DNA from: Clostridiales bacterium | Lineage (GTDB): Bacteria > Bacillota > Clostridia > Oscillospirales > Oscillospiraceae | Assembly: GCA_019415645.1 (NCBI GenBank) | Contig: DXYV01000015.1 | Location: forward strand, 1 to 54,015 | Reading direction: 5' to 3' | DNA length: 54,015 nt | Shown: positions 30,928 through 39,792 of the stretch, piece by piece | Layout: each line of letters begins with the position of its first letter | Position numbering within the stretch: position 1 is the first letter of the stretch | Notes under the pieces: generated by a model | The model's database searches: none | Told to the model about the DNA's origin: nothing | What the model saw: only the letters and a program-made list of their open reading frames with translations | Made by a program: the position numbers and the translations under genes

Positions 30928-30956
30928 ACTATACTATAAACCGCTCCATTTGTCAA
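30928..30956 (-). promoter_or_regulatory. Sigma-A promoter of ylxM-ffh
   Basis: -35 TTGACA (30951-30956), 17-nt spacer, -10 TATAGT (30928-30933) on the - strand. A small hairpin GTAAAG/CTTTAC follows in the leader. Confidence 0.8.
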
Positions 30957-31035
30957 GGGGAAAATCAGGTGGAAGGGCGGGAATTTTTCGGATATGAAGA
31001 AACTGTAAAAAGAGACGGGAACGATAAAGTTCAGA

Positions 31036-31064
31036 CTGTTAATTTGCGAAATTTGCTGTATAAT
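31036..31064 (+). promoter_or_regulatory. Candidate promoter of yfmF
   Basis: A perfect -10 TATAAT (31059-31064) with a poor -35 (CTGTTA) 17 nt upstream, within the otherwise empty 306-nt gap between ylxM and yfmF. The leader is about 105 nt; nothing else is recognised in it. Confidence 0.5.
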
Positions 31065-31178
31065 AAAAGTCTACGGAAAAATCTGCTGGCCTTTTGGGGG
31101 CGCAAAACGCTAGACCGACACACGGGTACCATCAGGCTTGTTTTCCCAATTTGCGCCATAGTCCGAAGGAGGAACGGT

Positions 31179-32462
31179 ATGAATGTCATTCATAAGGAAC
31201 TAACCGGCGGCGTCGATCTGATTGCCGCCGCAACAAATAAATTCAAAACCAGCGTGCTCAGCGTGTCCCTGGTGGTCCCCCTGCGGGCCGAGACCGCCAC
31301 AGCCAATGCGCTGCTCGGCGATGTGCTCTGCCGCGGGAGCCGGCGGTATCCGGATCTGGCGGCTCTGTCCGCGGCGACGGATGAGCTGTATGGCATGTCA
31401 TTGTCGCCCACTGTGCGGCAAAAAGGGGAGTGCCAGTGTATCAGTCTGACCGCCAGCTTCCTGGACGACCGGTTCACACTGGATGGCGCGCCGCTTCTGG
31501 AGCCGGCGGCAGAGCTGATAGGAGAGGTGCTGCTCCATCCGGTCACGGAAAACGGGGTGTTCCGTGCGGACTATGTGGCCGGTGAGGGCGCCAATCTGGC
31601 CGATGAGATTCGCGCGCAGGTCAATGATAAGCGGGGCTGGTCCATCCATCGGGTGACCGAACTCATGTGCGAGGGTGAGGCCTACGCACTGGACAAATAC
31701 GGCAGTGCGGAAGAAGCCGAGTCCATGACGGCGGAGCGCCTCTGGGAGCGCTATCAGGCCCTGCTGCGTGAGGCAAAGGTGATTTTTTACTACGGCGGTT
31801 CCGCGCCAGTGGAGCGGGTGGAAGCCGCGCTGCGGCACGGGTTCGCGCCCCTGATTACGGCCCGGCCGATTCCGGACCTGCGCTGCCAGGTGCTGGCGCA
31901 CCCCAGCCGGCCGCAGGTCCGCGTAGAGACCGACCGTATGGAGGTGGCCCAGGGAAAGCTGGCGCTGGGCTTCCGGACCGGCGGAATCGACATCCACAGC
32001 CCGGAATATCCGGCGCTTCTGGTGCTGAACGCCGTTTACGGCGGAACGGCTTCTTCCCGGCTGTTCCTCCATGTGCGGGAAAAGCTGTCTCTGTGTTATT
32101 TTGCAAGCTCCCTGGTGGACAAGCTGAAGGGGATTCTGGTGGTCAGCTCCGGCGTGGAGTTTTCCAAGTTTGAAGTGGCGCAGGCGGAGATTTTGGCCCA
32201 ACTGCGGGACATCCAAAGCGGTACGCTCTCGGAGGAGGAACTGACGGTCGGGCGGCAGGCGGTCATCAGCTCCCTGCGCACGATGCTGGACAGTCATGGG
32301 CGGATGGAGGACTTCTGGTTCACCCAAGCGGTGGCGGAGGCGACCAATACGCCGGAGGAATGGATGGAGCAGGTGCGGGCCGTGACAAAAGAGCAGGTGG
32401 TGTCCGCCGCGCAGAACATCCAACTGGACACGATTTACTATTTGACGGGAAAGGAGGCATGA
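31179..32462 (+). CDS. yfmF: M16-like protein YfmF (EF-P 5-aminopentanol modification-associated)
   Basis: A 427-residue M16 (insulinase-fold) protein without an HxxEH zinc motif, which marks it as the inactive half of the YfmF/YfmH pair. In Bacillus the pair is linked to 5-aminopentanol modification of elongation factor P; efp itself is not in this window. ATG 31179 has AAGGAGG 6 nt upstream; the frame is open further upstream across ylxM and the promoter, which is not coding. yfmH overlaps or directly follows. Confidence 0.88.
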   Translation: MNVIHKELTGGVDLIAAATNKFKTSVLSVSLVVPLRAETATANALLGDVLCRGSRRYPDLAALSAATDELYGMSLSPTVRQKGECQCISLTASFLDDRFTLDGAPLLEPAAELIGEVLLHPVTENGVFRADYVAGEGANLADEIRAQVNDKRGWSIHRVTELMCEGEAYALDKYGSAEEAESMTAERLWERYQALLREAKVIFYYGGSAPVERVEAALRHGFAPLITARPIPDLRCQVLAHPSRPQVRVETDRMEVAQGKLALGFRTGGIDIHSPEYPALLVLNAVYGGTASSRLFLHVREKLSLCYFASSLVDKLKGILVVSSGVEFSKFEVAQAEILAQLRDIQSGTLSEEELTVGRQAVISSLRTMLDSHGRMEDFWFTQAVAEATNTPEEWMEQVRAVTKEQVVSAAQNIQLDTIYYLTGKEA

Positions 32463-32467
32463 GCCGG

Positions 32468-33742
32468 ATGGAACGCAAGCGCTATGAGAGACTGGATGAA
32501 ACCATGTTCCATACGGTCCTGCCCAATGGCCTGCCGATTTATGTGGACGAAAAACCGGAGTATGGAAAACAATTCGCTTTTTTTGCCACCCACTACGGCG
32601 GCATGAATATGCGCTATCAGGTCGAGGGGGGACCGTGGCAGGAGACGCCGGCCGGTGTGGCCCACTTTTTGGAGCACAAGATGTTTGATACGGAGGACGG
32701 AAACGCCCTTCAGATTCTGGCGGCTAATGGCGTAGACCCCAACGCTTTTACGTCCTCTTCGCTGACGGGCTACTATTTTGAGGGAACTGATGGGTTCGAG
32801 GAAAACCTCCGGACGCTGCTCTCCTTTGTCTCAGTGCCCTACTTCACGCCGGAGAGCGTGGCAAAGGAGCAGGGAATCATCGGACAGGAGATTCGCATGG
32901 GGGAGGATAACCCGGACAGCGAGGTCTTTTATAACCTCTTAAAGGGACTCTATCATCACAATCCCATTCGGGTCCACATTGCCGGGACGGTGGAATCGAT
33001 TGCGGCTATCACGGCGGATACCCTGTACGCCTGCCATCGGGCCTTTTATAACCCGGGAAATATGGTCCTGTGCGTGGCGGGAAATGTCAACGCTGACCGG
33101 ATCGCCGAGATCGCGGCGCAGGTACTGCCGGCCTCGCCTGCGCCGGCGGTGCGCACCGATTTCGGCGGGGAGGAGGGGCCGCAAGTCCATCAAGCGCTGG
33201 TCGAATGCCGGATGGCGGTCTCCGCCCCGCAGTTTCAGATCGGATTTAAAGGAGAACCTCCCGCACAGGGTGAGGACCTTCGGCAGCGGCTGCTGGGCAG
33301 TCTGGCCGGAGATGTGCTGTTCGGCCCGTCCAGTCCGCTCTATGCCCGCCTGTATGAACAGGGACTGATCAACGGCACCTTTGGGGGCGGCTACGAGGCG
33401 GAGCCACAGTGTGCGTTTCTGGCGGTCGGGGGAGAGAGCAAGCAGCCGGAGCAAGTCCGGGATGCGGTCCTGGCGGAGGCGGCGCGCCTGGCGCGGGAGG
33501 GCATCGACTCCGACCTGTGGGAGCGGCAGAGAAAAGCCGCTTACGGCTCTATGGTCCGGCAGCTCAATTCGTTGGAAAATATCTGTATTGAAGCAGCGCA
33601 GGCCCATTTTGTCGGGGAAGATTTCCTAATGTTCCCGGCGCTGTTCCAGTCTATCACCAAGGCGGACGCGGAGGAGTTCATCCGGCGCTGGTGCGTGCCG
33701 GAGCGGACCACACTGTCCATTGTCTGGCCCAAGGAGGTGTGA
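32468..33742 (+). CDS. yfmH: M16 zinc peptidase YfmH (EF-P modification-associated)
   Basis: A 424-residue active-type M16 peptidase: AHFLEHKMFDTEDG contains the inverted zinc motif HxxEH, and NAFTSSSLTGYYFEG is typical. AAGGAGG at 32451-32457 suits ATG 32468; an in-frame ATG at 32459 overlapping the yfmF stop is only 1 nt from it. It is expected to form a heterodimer with YfmF. lgt follows after 3 nt. Confidence 0.9.
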   Translation: MERKRYERLDETMFHTVLPNGLPIYVDEKPEYGKQFAFFATHYGGMNMRYQVEGGPWQETPAGVAHFLEHKMFDTEDGNALQILAANGVDPNAFTSSSLTGYYFEGTDGFEENLRTLLSFVSVPYFTPESVAKEQGIIGQEIRMGEDNPDSEVFYNLLKGLYHHNPIRVHIAGTVESIAAITADTLYACHRAFYNPGNMVLCVAGNVNADRIAEIAAQVLPASPAPAVRTDFGGEEGPQVHQALVECRMAVSAPQFQIGFKGEPPAQGEDLRQRLLGSLAGDVLFGPSSPLYARLYEQGLINGTFGGGYEAEPQCAFLAVGGESKQPEQVRDAVLAEAARLAREGIDSDLWERQRKAAYGSMVRQLNSLENICIEAAQAHFVGEDFLMFPALFQSITKADAEEFIRRWCVPERTTLSIVWPKEV

Positions 33743-33745
33743 GCC

Positions 33746-34702
33746 ATGGAACACACGGTATTTTTCCCAGGACTGGGCCTGGAGTTCACTATGAATCCGG
33801 TGGCATTCACGCTGTTCGGCCATAACATCAACTGGTATGGCATTATCATTGCGGCGGGCTTTCTGCTGGCGGTAGCCTACTGTTATCGGAAAGCGCCGCA
33901 GTTCGGGGTCGATGGTGAAACACTGATCGACATGCTCTTTTTTGCTGTCCCACTCGGAATCATCGGCGCCCGGGCCTATTATGTCATTTTTTATCCCTCG
34001 CTCTACCACAATGCGGACGGCAGCCTAGATTGGGGCGAGATCGTCGCGATTTGGGACGGCGGCCTGGCGATCTATGGCGGAATCATTGCAGCTGTGCTGA
34101 CGGTGATCGTGTTCTGCAAGGTGCGCAAGCTCCGGCTCTGGTCCTTTCTCGATGTAGGATGCTACGGTCTGCTGATCGGTCAGGCCGTAGGCCGTTGGGG
34201 CAATTTTGTCAATGTGGAAGCCTATGGCGGCCTGACTGACCTGCCCTGGCGGATGTGTTCGGAGAGTATCGCCAACACGCTGTGGAACAAAGGCCTTCTG
34301 GAGTCGGATGCCACCTATCAGGCGATTTTGGACGGTACGCTTGGCGTACATCCGACGTTCTTTTATGAATCTCTGTGGAACGTGATCGGATTGATCCTGT
34401 TAATCGTGATTTCGAAAAAGTGGCGCCGCTGTGACGGCCAGATGTTCTTGTCCTATGTTATCTGGTATGGAAGCGGGCGCGCCATCATTGAAGGGATGCG
34501 GACGGACAGCTTGTATTTCTTTGGGACCGGAATCCGCACTTCGCAGATGCTGGCCATTCTGTCGGCGGTCGTGGCGGCGGTCCTGCTGATCTGGCGGCTG
34601 AAAACCACAGGACCGGCTTCGCCCGCCCTGGCCGGAACGAACCAATCAGACCAAGAAACCGAACATAAGGAGGAGGAAACGCATGGGAGCCATTCGAATT
34701 GA
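33746..34702 (+). CDS. lgt: Prolipoprotein diacylglyceryl transferase
   Basis: A 318-residue polytopic enzyme adding diacylglyceryl to lipobox cysteines at the membrane. It shows NWYGIIIAAGFLLAVAYC, GARAYYVIFYP, the Lgt signature GRWGNFVNVEAYGG and a C-terminal PTFFYESLWN segment. It is needed for the lipoproteins seen in this window. The last 20 nt overlap folD. AAGGAGG precedes ATG 33746. Confidence 0.95.
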   Translation: MEHTVFFPGLGLEFTMNPVAFTLFGHNINWYGIIIAAGFLLAVAYCYRKAPQFGVDGETLIDMLFFAVPLGIIGARAYYVIFYPSLYHNADGSLDWGEIVAIWDGGLAIYGGIIAAVLTVIVFCKVRKLRLWSFLDVGCYGLLIGQAVGRWGNFVNVEAYGGLTDLPWRMCSESIANTLWNKGLLESDATYQAILDGTLGVHPTFFYESLWNVIGLILLIVISKKWRRCDGQMFLSYVIWYGSGRAIIEGMRTDSLYFFGTGIRTSQMLAILSAVVAAVLLIWRLKTTGPASPALAGTNQSDQETEHKEEETHGSHSN

Positions 34703-35531
34703 CGGGACCGCTTTGGCGGCCAAGGTAAAGGCACGCTGCGCGGCGGAGGCAAAAGGCCTGGCGCGTAAGCCTGGCCTGGCGGTGATTTTGGTGGGCGATA
34801 ATCCAGCCTCCCGAGTCTATGTCAACGCCAAACGGAAGGACTGTGAAGAGTGCGGCTTTTACAGTGAGGAATACGCACTGCTGGCCCAGACCACGCAGGA
34901 GGAGCTCATGGAGCTCATTCAGACCCTGAATGAGCGGACGGACATCGACGGAATCCTGGTCCAGCTGCCCCTTCCGGAAGGGCTGGATGAGGAGCAGGTC
35001 CTGCTGGCGATCGACCCGTCAAAGGATGTAGACGGGTTCCACCCCTACAACGTGGGTGAACTCACCATAGGGACTCCTACATTTTTACCTTGTACACCGG
35101 CCGGCGTGATGGAGATGCTGCGGGAATACGAAATTGACCCCAGCGGAAAACACTGTGTCGTGCTGGGCCGGTCCAATATTGTCGGAAAACCCATGGCACT
35201 GCTGCTGCTTCATGCGAATGGAACGGTAACGGTCTGCCATTCCAGAACGCCTGATTTGAAGGCATGGACGACGCAGGCTGATATTCTGGTCTCCGCCGTG
35301 GGAAAGACCGGCCTGATTACGGCCGATATGGTCAAAGAAGGGGCTGTGGTCATTGATGTGGCGATGAACCGCAACGACCAGGGAAAGCTGTGCGGGGACG
35401 TCTGCTACGAGGAAGTAGCCGAAAAGGCTTCTTACCTTACACCGGTTCCCGGGGGCGTGGGCCCCATGACACGCGCTATGCTGATGAGCAATACACTCAC
35501 GGCGGCAAAATTGCATCAAGGTAACACCTGA
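34683..35531 (+). CDS. folD: Bifunctional methylene-THF dehydrogenase / methenyl-THF cyclohydrolase
   Basis: A 282-residue FolD interconverting 5,10-methylene- and 10-formyl-tetrahydrofolate with NADP. It shows SRVYVNAKRKDCEECG with the catalytic lysine, GILVQLPLPEGLDE, VLGRSNIVGKPMALLL and VPGGVGPMTRAML. ATG 34683 has a strong AAGGAGGAGG site and overlaps the end of lgt by 20 nt. It is terminated at 35545. Confidence 0.96.
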   Translation: MGAIRIDGTALAAKVKARCAAEAKGLARKPGLAVILVGDNPASRVYVNAKRKDCEECGFYSEEYALLAQTTQEELMELIQTLNERTDIDGILVQLPLPEGLDEEQVLLAIDPSKDVDGFHPYNVGELTIGTPTFLPCTPAGVMEMLREYEIDPSGKHCVVLGRSNIVGKPMALLLLHANGTVTVCHSRTPDLKAWTTQADILVSAVGKTGLITADMVKEGAVVIDVAMNRNDQGKLCGDVCYEEVAEKASYLTPVPGGVGPMTRAMLMSNTLTAAKLHQGNT

Positions 35532-35544
35532 CGCGGCGCTTGAG

Positions 35545-35577
35545 ATCCGCCGGCCAAATTGGCCGGCGGATTTTTTG
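35545..35577 (+). terminator. Intrinsic terminator of the yfmF-folD operon
   Basis: ATCCGCCGGCC-AAATT-GGCCGGCGGAT followed by TTTTTG. Confidence 0.92.
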
Positions 35578-35586
35578 ATTCTGGTG

Positions 35587-35615
35587 GCATAGACGGCGTT
35601 CTGTTCACATAAGAA
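35587..35615 (+). promoter_or_regulatory. Candidate sigma-E-type promoter of spoIIIA
   Basis: GCATAGA (35587-35593), 14-nt spacer, CATAAGAA (35608-35615), a fair fit to the sigma-E -35 KMATATT and -10 CATACAHT pattern. In Bacillus spoIIIA is transcribed by sigma-E in the mother cell. The match is partial. Confidence 0.4.
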
Positions 35616-35647
35616 TGGGACAAACACCAAAGAAGCGGAGTGATCCT

Positions 35648-36556
35648 ATGGAGTCAGAAAAGAGTTTCCGACAGGCTGCGGCTGTTTTGCCGCCCCAACT
35701 GCGGCGGCTGGCAGAACAAATTACGGACGAACAAAAGGCGCGGGCGGAAGAATTCCGGCTGCGGACAGGCTATCCTGCGACCCTTCTGGTGGACGCGGGC
35801 GAGAGAGCCATTCCTGGGGCGGTGCCGGTCACGGAAGAAGATCTGCGTACCGTACTGGAAATCGCAAGCCAGGCTTCGGCCCATACGGTCCTGGAGCGGG
35901 TCCGAAATGGCTTCGTGACCATCCGCGGCGGACATCGAATTGGGCTTTGTGGGACTGCCGTACAGGAAAATGGTGTGATTCGCAATCTGCGCTGTCTCTC
36001 CTCTCTGGCGATTCGAATTGCGCGGCCGGTGCGGGGAATCGCGGGAACTCTGTTGAGTGAACTCTGGGAGAAGGGAACTTTGCAGAACACGCTGATTTTG
36101 GCTCCGCCGGGCGCGGGCAAAACCACTTTGCTGCGCGACTTGATTTGGAACTTATCCGAGGGATGCGGTGGTCCGGCCCTCCGAATTGGCGTAGTGGATG
36201 AGCGCGGCGAGCTGGCCGCCCTATGGGAGGGGCGGCCGGAGCTGGACCTGGGGCGTCAGACCGATGTGATGGACAGCTGTTCCAAGGCGGAAGGATTGCG
36301 GATGCTGCTGCGCGGCATGAATCCACAGGTGCTGGCGGTGGACGAGATCACCGCGCCGGAGGATGTGGAGGCCATACTTCAAGCGGCCGGCTGCGGCGTA
36401 TCACTTCTGGCCACCGCCCATGGAAACTCTGTAAAGGATTTAAGCCTGCGGCCTGTTTATAGAAGACTGTTGGAGTCCGGTGTGTTCCGGCGTGTGATCT
36501 TGCTGAAGCGGGCGCCGGACGGAAGCCGCAGCGCCGCGGTGGAGGAATTGACATGA
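35648..36556 (+). CDS. spoIIIAA: Stage III sporulation ATPase SpoIIIAA
   Basis: A 302-residue secretion-type ATPase with Walker A APPGAGKTTLLRDLIW, VVDERGELAA and VLAVDEITAPEDV. It powers the mother-cell to forespore channel. GGAG 7 nt before ATG 35648 decides the start over an in-frame ATG at 35615 that lacks a ribosome site. First of eight contiguous spoIIIA genes. Confidence 0.95.
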   Translation: MESEKSFRQAAAVLPPQLRRLAEQITDEQKARAEEFRLRTGYPATLLVDAGERAIPGAVPVTEEDLRTVLEIASQASAHTVLERVRNGFVTIRGGHRIGLCGTAVQENGVIRNLRCLSSLAIRIARPVRGIAGTLLSELWEKGTLQNTLILAPPGAGKTTLLRDLIWNLSEGCGGPALRIGVVDERGELAALWEGRPELDLGRQTDVMDSCSKAEGLRMLLRGMNPQVLAVDEITAPEDVEAILQAAGCGVSLLATAHGNSVKDLSLRPVYRRLLESGVFRRVILLKRAPDGSRSAAVEELT

Positions 36557-37065
36557 TACAGATTATCGGCTCGGTCTTATTGTTCGGGACCTGCACCGCA
36601 CTTGGATTTGGCGCGGGATTTCGCCTTAAGGAACGTGTAAAGGAGTTGAGCTTTCTAGTCGCGGCCTTGGAAGAGATGGAGCGGGAGCTTCAGTGCCGTC
36701 TGACGCCGCTTCCGGAGCTGTTGTCTACCCTCTCCAATCATCTGGATGGCCCGGTGGGGGTCTTTTTTCGCCTATGTGTCTCTGGGCTGAACGGGCTGGG
36801 AGAGCGCTCCTTTTCCAGCTTGTGGCGGGAAGCACTGGAGGCGGCAGACCTGCGCCTGGAGGAGGAGGACAAGGTCCTGTTGGAGGAATTGGGAAACAGC
36901 TTAGGGCGCTACGACGGTCTCAGACAATGTAAAGCCATTGCGCAGGTCCGTGGGCGGCTGGAGACCAATCGGACGGACGCGGAAGAGCGCTGGGAACGAC
37001 TGGGACGAGTTTACCGTACATTGGGAGTGGCCGGAGGCGCGTTTCTGGTCATCGTATTGATCTAA
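36553..37065 (+). CDS. spoIIIAB: Stage III sporulation protein SpoIIIAB
   Basis: A 170-residue protein with an N-terminal membrane helix (IQIIGSVLLFGTCTALGFGAG), a soluble helical middle (ELSFLVAALEEMERELQCRL) and a C-terminal hydrophobic end (GVAGGAFLVIVLI), similar to type II secretion F-like SpoIIIAB. It overlaps spoIIIAA by 4 nt (ATGA). Confidence 0.93.
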   Translation: MIQIIGSVLLFGTCTALGFGAGFRLKERVKELSFLVAALEEMERELQCRLTPLPELLSTLSNHLDGPVGVFFRLCVSGLNGLGERSFSSLWREALEAADLRLEEEDKVLLEELGNSLGRYDGLRQCKAIAQVRGRLETNRTDAEERWERLGRVYRTLGVAGGAFLVIVLI

Positions 37066-37077
37066 GGAGGTGGAACC

Positions 37078-37272
37078 ATGGATGTAGACCTGATTTTTCG
37101 AATCGCTGCAGTGGGAATCCTAGTGGCGGTACTTAATCAAGTGCTTAGCCGGTCCGGACGGGACGAGCAGGCGACCATGGTCACCCTGACCGGCCTTGTG
37201 GTGGTTCTGATGATGGTGGTACAGCAGATCAGCGACTTGTTCCAGCTGATTAAAAGCCTGTTCGGCCTATGA
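37078..37272 (+). CDS. spoIIIAC: Stage III sporulation protein SpoIIIAC
   Basis: A 64-residue membrane protein with two helices, DVDLIFRIAAVGILVAVLNQV and VTLTGLVVVLMMVVQQISDL, as expected for SpoIIIAC. AAGGAGGTGG precedes the ATG. It overlaps spoIIIAD by 4 nt. Confidence 0.94.
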   Translation: MDVDLIFRIAAVGILVAVLNQVLSRSGRDEQATMVTLTGLVVVLMMVVQQISDLFQLIKSLFGL

Positions 37273-37655
37273 ACGAGATCGTGAGAATCGCAGCTGTGGC
37301 CATCACGGCTGCTCTGTGTGCCACGGTGATTCGCAAGCAGACGCCGGAGATTGGAATCGTGCTGGTGCTGGCTGGTGGAACGGTCATCTTTGCGCTGGCT
37401 ATGACCTCCCTGGAGAGCGTCGTGTCTTTTTTGGACGAGCTGGCAGATACGGCGGGCCTCTCACCAGCCGTGCTTGCGCCGGTCTTTAAGGTGGCGGGCA
37501 TTGCGATCATCGCCAAAACAGCCGCAGAAGTGTGCCGAGACGCCAAGGAAGGCGGGCTTGCGGCTTTCGTGGAGACCGCGGCGTCTGCGCTGGCCCTTTG
37601 GGTAACGCTTCCGCTGCTGCGGACGGTATTGACGACGGTTTCGGGGCTGATTTAG
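37269..37655 (+). CDS. spoIIIAD: Stage III sporulation protein SpoIIIAD
   Basis: A 128-residue membrane protein with the family pattern NEIVRIAAVAITAALCATVI, RKQTPEIGIVLVLAGG and AGIAIIAKTAAEVCRDAKEG. It pairs with SpoIIIAC in the channel. It is translationally coupled to spoIIIAC. Confidence 0.95.
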   Translation: MNEIVRIAAVAITAALCATVIRKQTPEIGIVLVLAGGTVIFALAMTSLESVVSFLDELADTAGLSPAVLAPVFKVAGIAIIAKTAAEVCRDAKEGGLAAFVETAASALALWVTLPLLRTVLTTVSGLI

Positions 37656-37664
37656 GAGTTTGCA

Positions 37665-38762
37665 ATGAAACAGCTGATTGCTTTCCTTTTGGTCCTCTTG
37701 GCGCTGCTGACCCCTTGTTTTGCTGCCGAATCAGATGCGATTCGTTCGGCTCAGGAGGACGCGCTGGACCTGGACGCGCTGGAGGATGCAGCACAGGACT
37801 ATATGGGAGATCTGACTTTGGAAGATATCGGCCTGGATCAGGGCCTTCAGAAGGTGCTGGAAACCGGTAGCGGGGAGTTGTCTGGCGTCATACGCAAGGC
37901 AGTGCGCAACAGTGTTCTGCTGCTGCTGATCGTGCTGCTGTGCGGCGTGGCGGAGGGGCTTTACGGAAGCACGGGGGAGACCGGGCTGAAGGTGGTGCCG
38001 CTGGTGGGCGCTCTGGCGGTCTCGGCGGTGGCAGTCACGGATGTGAACTCCCTGCTTGGAATGGGAACCAGTACGCTGGACACGATGACAGCCTTTGCCA
38101 ATATTCTGATGCCCACGGTGGCAGCCCTGACCGCGGCTACCGGTGCCATTACCGGAGCTGCGGCCCGGCAGATGGCAGCGGTCCTGTTTTCCGATCTGCT
38201 GATGAACGTAATCAACAGACTGCTGGTGCCGCTGGTCTATGCCTATCTGGCCGCTTGTATCGCCAACGCCGCCTTGGGCAATGAGGGCCTCAAACGGGTG
38301 GCGGGCATGATCAAGTGGGTGGTCACCTCGGTCCTGACGGCGATCCTGATCGGATTTGTGGGGTACCTGTCGGTCAGTGGAATCATCGCAGGCACGGCGG
38401 ATGCTGCCACCATTAAAGCGACAAAATTCGCCATGTCCAGCGCGGTCCCCGTGGTAGGCGGTATCTTGTCAGACGCGGCGGAAACGGTGCTGGCCAGCGC
38501 CGGGGTGCTGCGCAGCGCGGTGGGCGTATATGGTATGATCGCGGTTTTGATGATGTGTCTGCTGCCGTTTTTGCAGATGGGCGTACATTATCTGGCGTAC
38601 AAAATGACCTCCGCGATCTCCGCAACAGTGGCGGACAGCCGGACCGCTGGTTTGATCGACCAGATCGGAACGGCCTTTGGCCTGATTCTCGGTATGACCG
38701 GCGCCGGCGCACTGCTCCAGCTGGTGGCCCTGGTATCCTCTCTTTCGGTGGTGACAAGATGA
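37665..38762 (+). CDS. spoIIIAE: Stage III sporulation protein SpoIIIAE
   Basis: A 365-residue polytopic protein with a signal peptide (KQLIAFLLVLLALLTPCFA) and about eight later membrane segments, e.g. LLLLIVLLCGVAEGLYGS and GMTGAGALLQLVALVSSL. Length and position match SpoIIIAE. Confidence 0.95.
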   Translation: MKQLIAFLLVLLALLTPCFAAESDAIRSAQEDALDLDALEDAAQDYMGDLTLEDIGLDQGLQKVLETGSGELSGVIRKAVRNSVLLLLIVLLCGVAEGLYGSTGETGLKVVPLVGALAVSAVAVTDVNSLLGMGTSTLDTMTAFANILMPTVAALTAATGAITGAAARQMAAVLFSDLLMNVINRLLVPLVYAYLAACIANAALGNEGLKRVAGMIKWVVTSVLTAILIGFVGYLSVSGIIAGTADAATIKATKFAMSSAVPVVGGILSDAAETVLASAGVLRSAVGVYGMIAVLMMCLLPFLQMGVHYLAYKMTSAISATVADSRTAGLIDQIGTAFGLILGMTGAGALLQLVALVSSLSVVTR

Positions 38763-39253
38763 TGGAATTGATACGGCAGTGGATCGTCGGGATCACCGGC
38801 GCGGCTTTGATTTTGGCGTTGACTGATGCGCTGACCCCAGGCGGGAGCGCGAAAAAAGTAGGCCGCCTGGCCGGAGGACTGTTGATGATGCTGGCGGTGG
38901 TTCAGCCCCTGGTGGGCCTGGATTACGACGCACTGGCGCAGGTGCTGAGCGAGTACCGTGTGACTGCGGCCGGATACGGAGATGCCCTGGAACAGGAAAA
39001 TGAGCGGCTGGTAAAAGCTATCATAGAGGAGCAAACCGCCGCATATATTTCGGACAAGGCGGAGGAACTGGGCATGGATTGCACGGCGGAGGTCACATAC
39101 CACTATGGAACGGACGGGGCGGTCTGGCCCGAATTCATTTTCGTCCGGGGCCATTTTACGGAGCAGCAGAGAGAGGCGCTCTCACGGTATCTGGAGGCGG
39201 AGCTGGCCGTCCCGGAGGAGAGCCAGACCTTTGAAAGGGTGACGGAACCATGA
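38759..39253 (+). CDS. spoIIIAF: Stage III sporulation protein SpoIIIAF
   Basis: A 164-residue protein with two N-terminal membrane helices (MELIRQWIVGITGAALILAL and RLAGGLLMMLAVVQPLVGL) and a soluble C-terminal domain (GMDCTAEVTYHYGTDGAVWP). ATG 38759 overlaps the spoIIIAE stop as ATGATGG; an ATG at 38762 is the alternative. It overlaps spoIIIAG by 4 nt. Confidence 0.92.
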   Translation: MMELIRQWIVGITGAALILALTDALTPGGSAKKVGRLAGGLLMMLAVVQPLVGLDYDALAQVLSEYRVTAAGYGDALEQENERLVKAIIEEQTAAYISDKAEELGMDCTAEVTYHYGTDGAVWPEFIFVRGHFTEQQREALSRYLEAELAVPEESQTFERVTEP

Positions 39254-39765
39254 ATTTACAGGTACAGGTGAAAAAGCTGTGGGCGCTTTTTCAAAAATAT
39301 AAGCTGGTGCTTCTGGTTTTCGCAGTCGGGTTGGTCCTGCTTCTGTGGCCGAATCACAGTACGCAGACCGCTGTGCCTGTGTCCAGCGAGGAAACGGAAG
39401 CGGAATTTGATTTGAACGCTTTGGAGCGGAAATTGGAATCGGTCTTATCCCAAATCGAAGGCGCGGGACAGGTCTCTGTGGCGCTGACGCTGAAGGACGG
39501 CATGGAGCGCGTCTATGCGACCGATGAGACCTGGTCCCAGGACGGAGACGGGCAGGAGGACCAGCAGACGCAGACCGTGATTCTTTCCACGGGTTCCGGA
39601 ACAGAGGCGGCCGTGTTGGTCCAGCAGCGCTATCCAACCTTTCAGGGGGCGGTGGTGGTCTGCGCGGGAGGAGGAGATGCGGAGGTACGTCTGCTGATTA
39701 CACAGGCGGTATCCGCCCTGACCGGGTTGGGGACCGATCGAATCTCCGTTTGTAAAGGGAATTAA
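39250..39765 (+). CDS. spoIIIAG: Stage III sporulation protein SpoIIIAG
   Basis: A 171-residue protein with a membrane anchor (KYKLVLLVFAVGLVLLLWP) and a C-terminal ring-building domain (ESVLSQIEGAGQVSVALTL, VVVCAGGGDAEVRLLITQAV). In Bacillus SpoIIIAG forms a large ring in the outer forespore membrane. Confidence 0.94.
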   Translation: MNLQVQVKKLWALFQKYKLVLLVFAVGLVLLLWPNHSTQTAVPVSSEETEAEFDLNALERKLESVLSQIEGAGQVSVALTLKDGMERVYATDETWSQDGDGQEDQQTQTVILSTGSGTEAAVLVQQRYPTFQGAVVVCAGGGDAEVRLLITQAVSALTGLGTDRISVCKGN

Positions 39766-39792
39766 GCAATCATTTGAGGGGGATAACAAATT

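Noticed and set aside
30477..31178. Upstream extension of the yfmF frame across ylxM and its promoter.
   Set aside because: It is antisense to ylxM and contains the ylxM promoter. ATG 31179 with AAGGAGG is the clear start.
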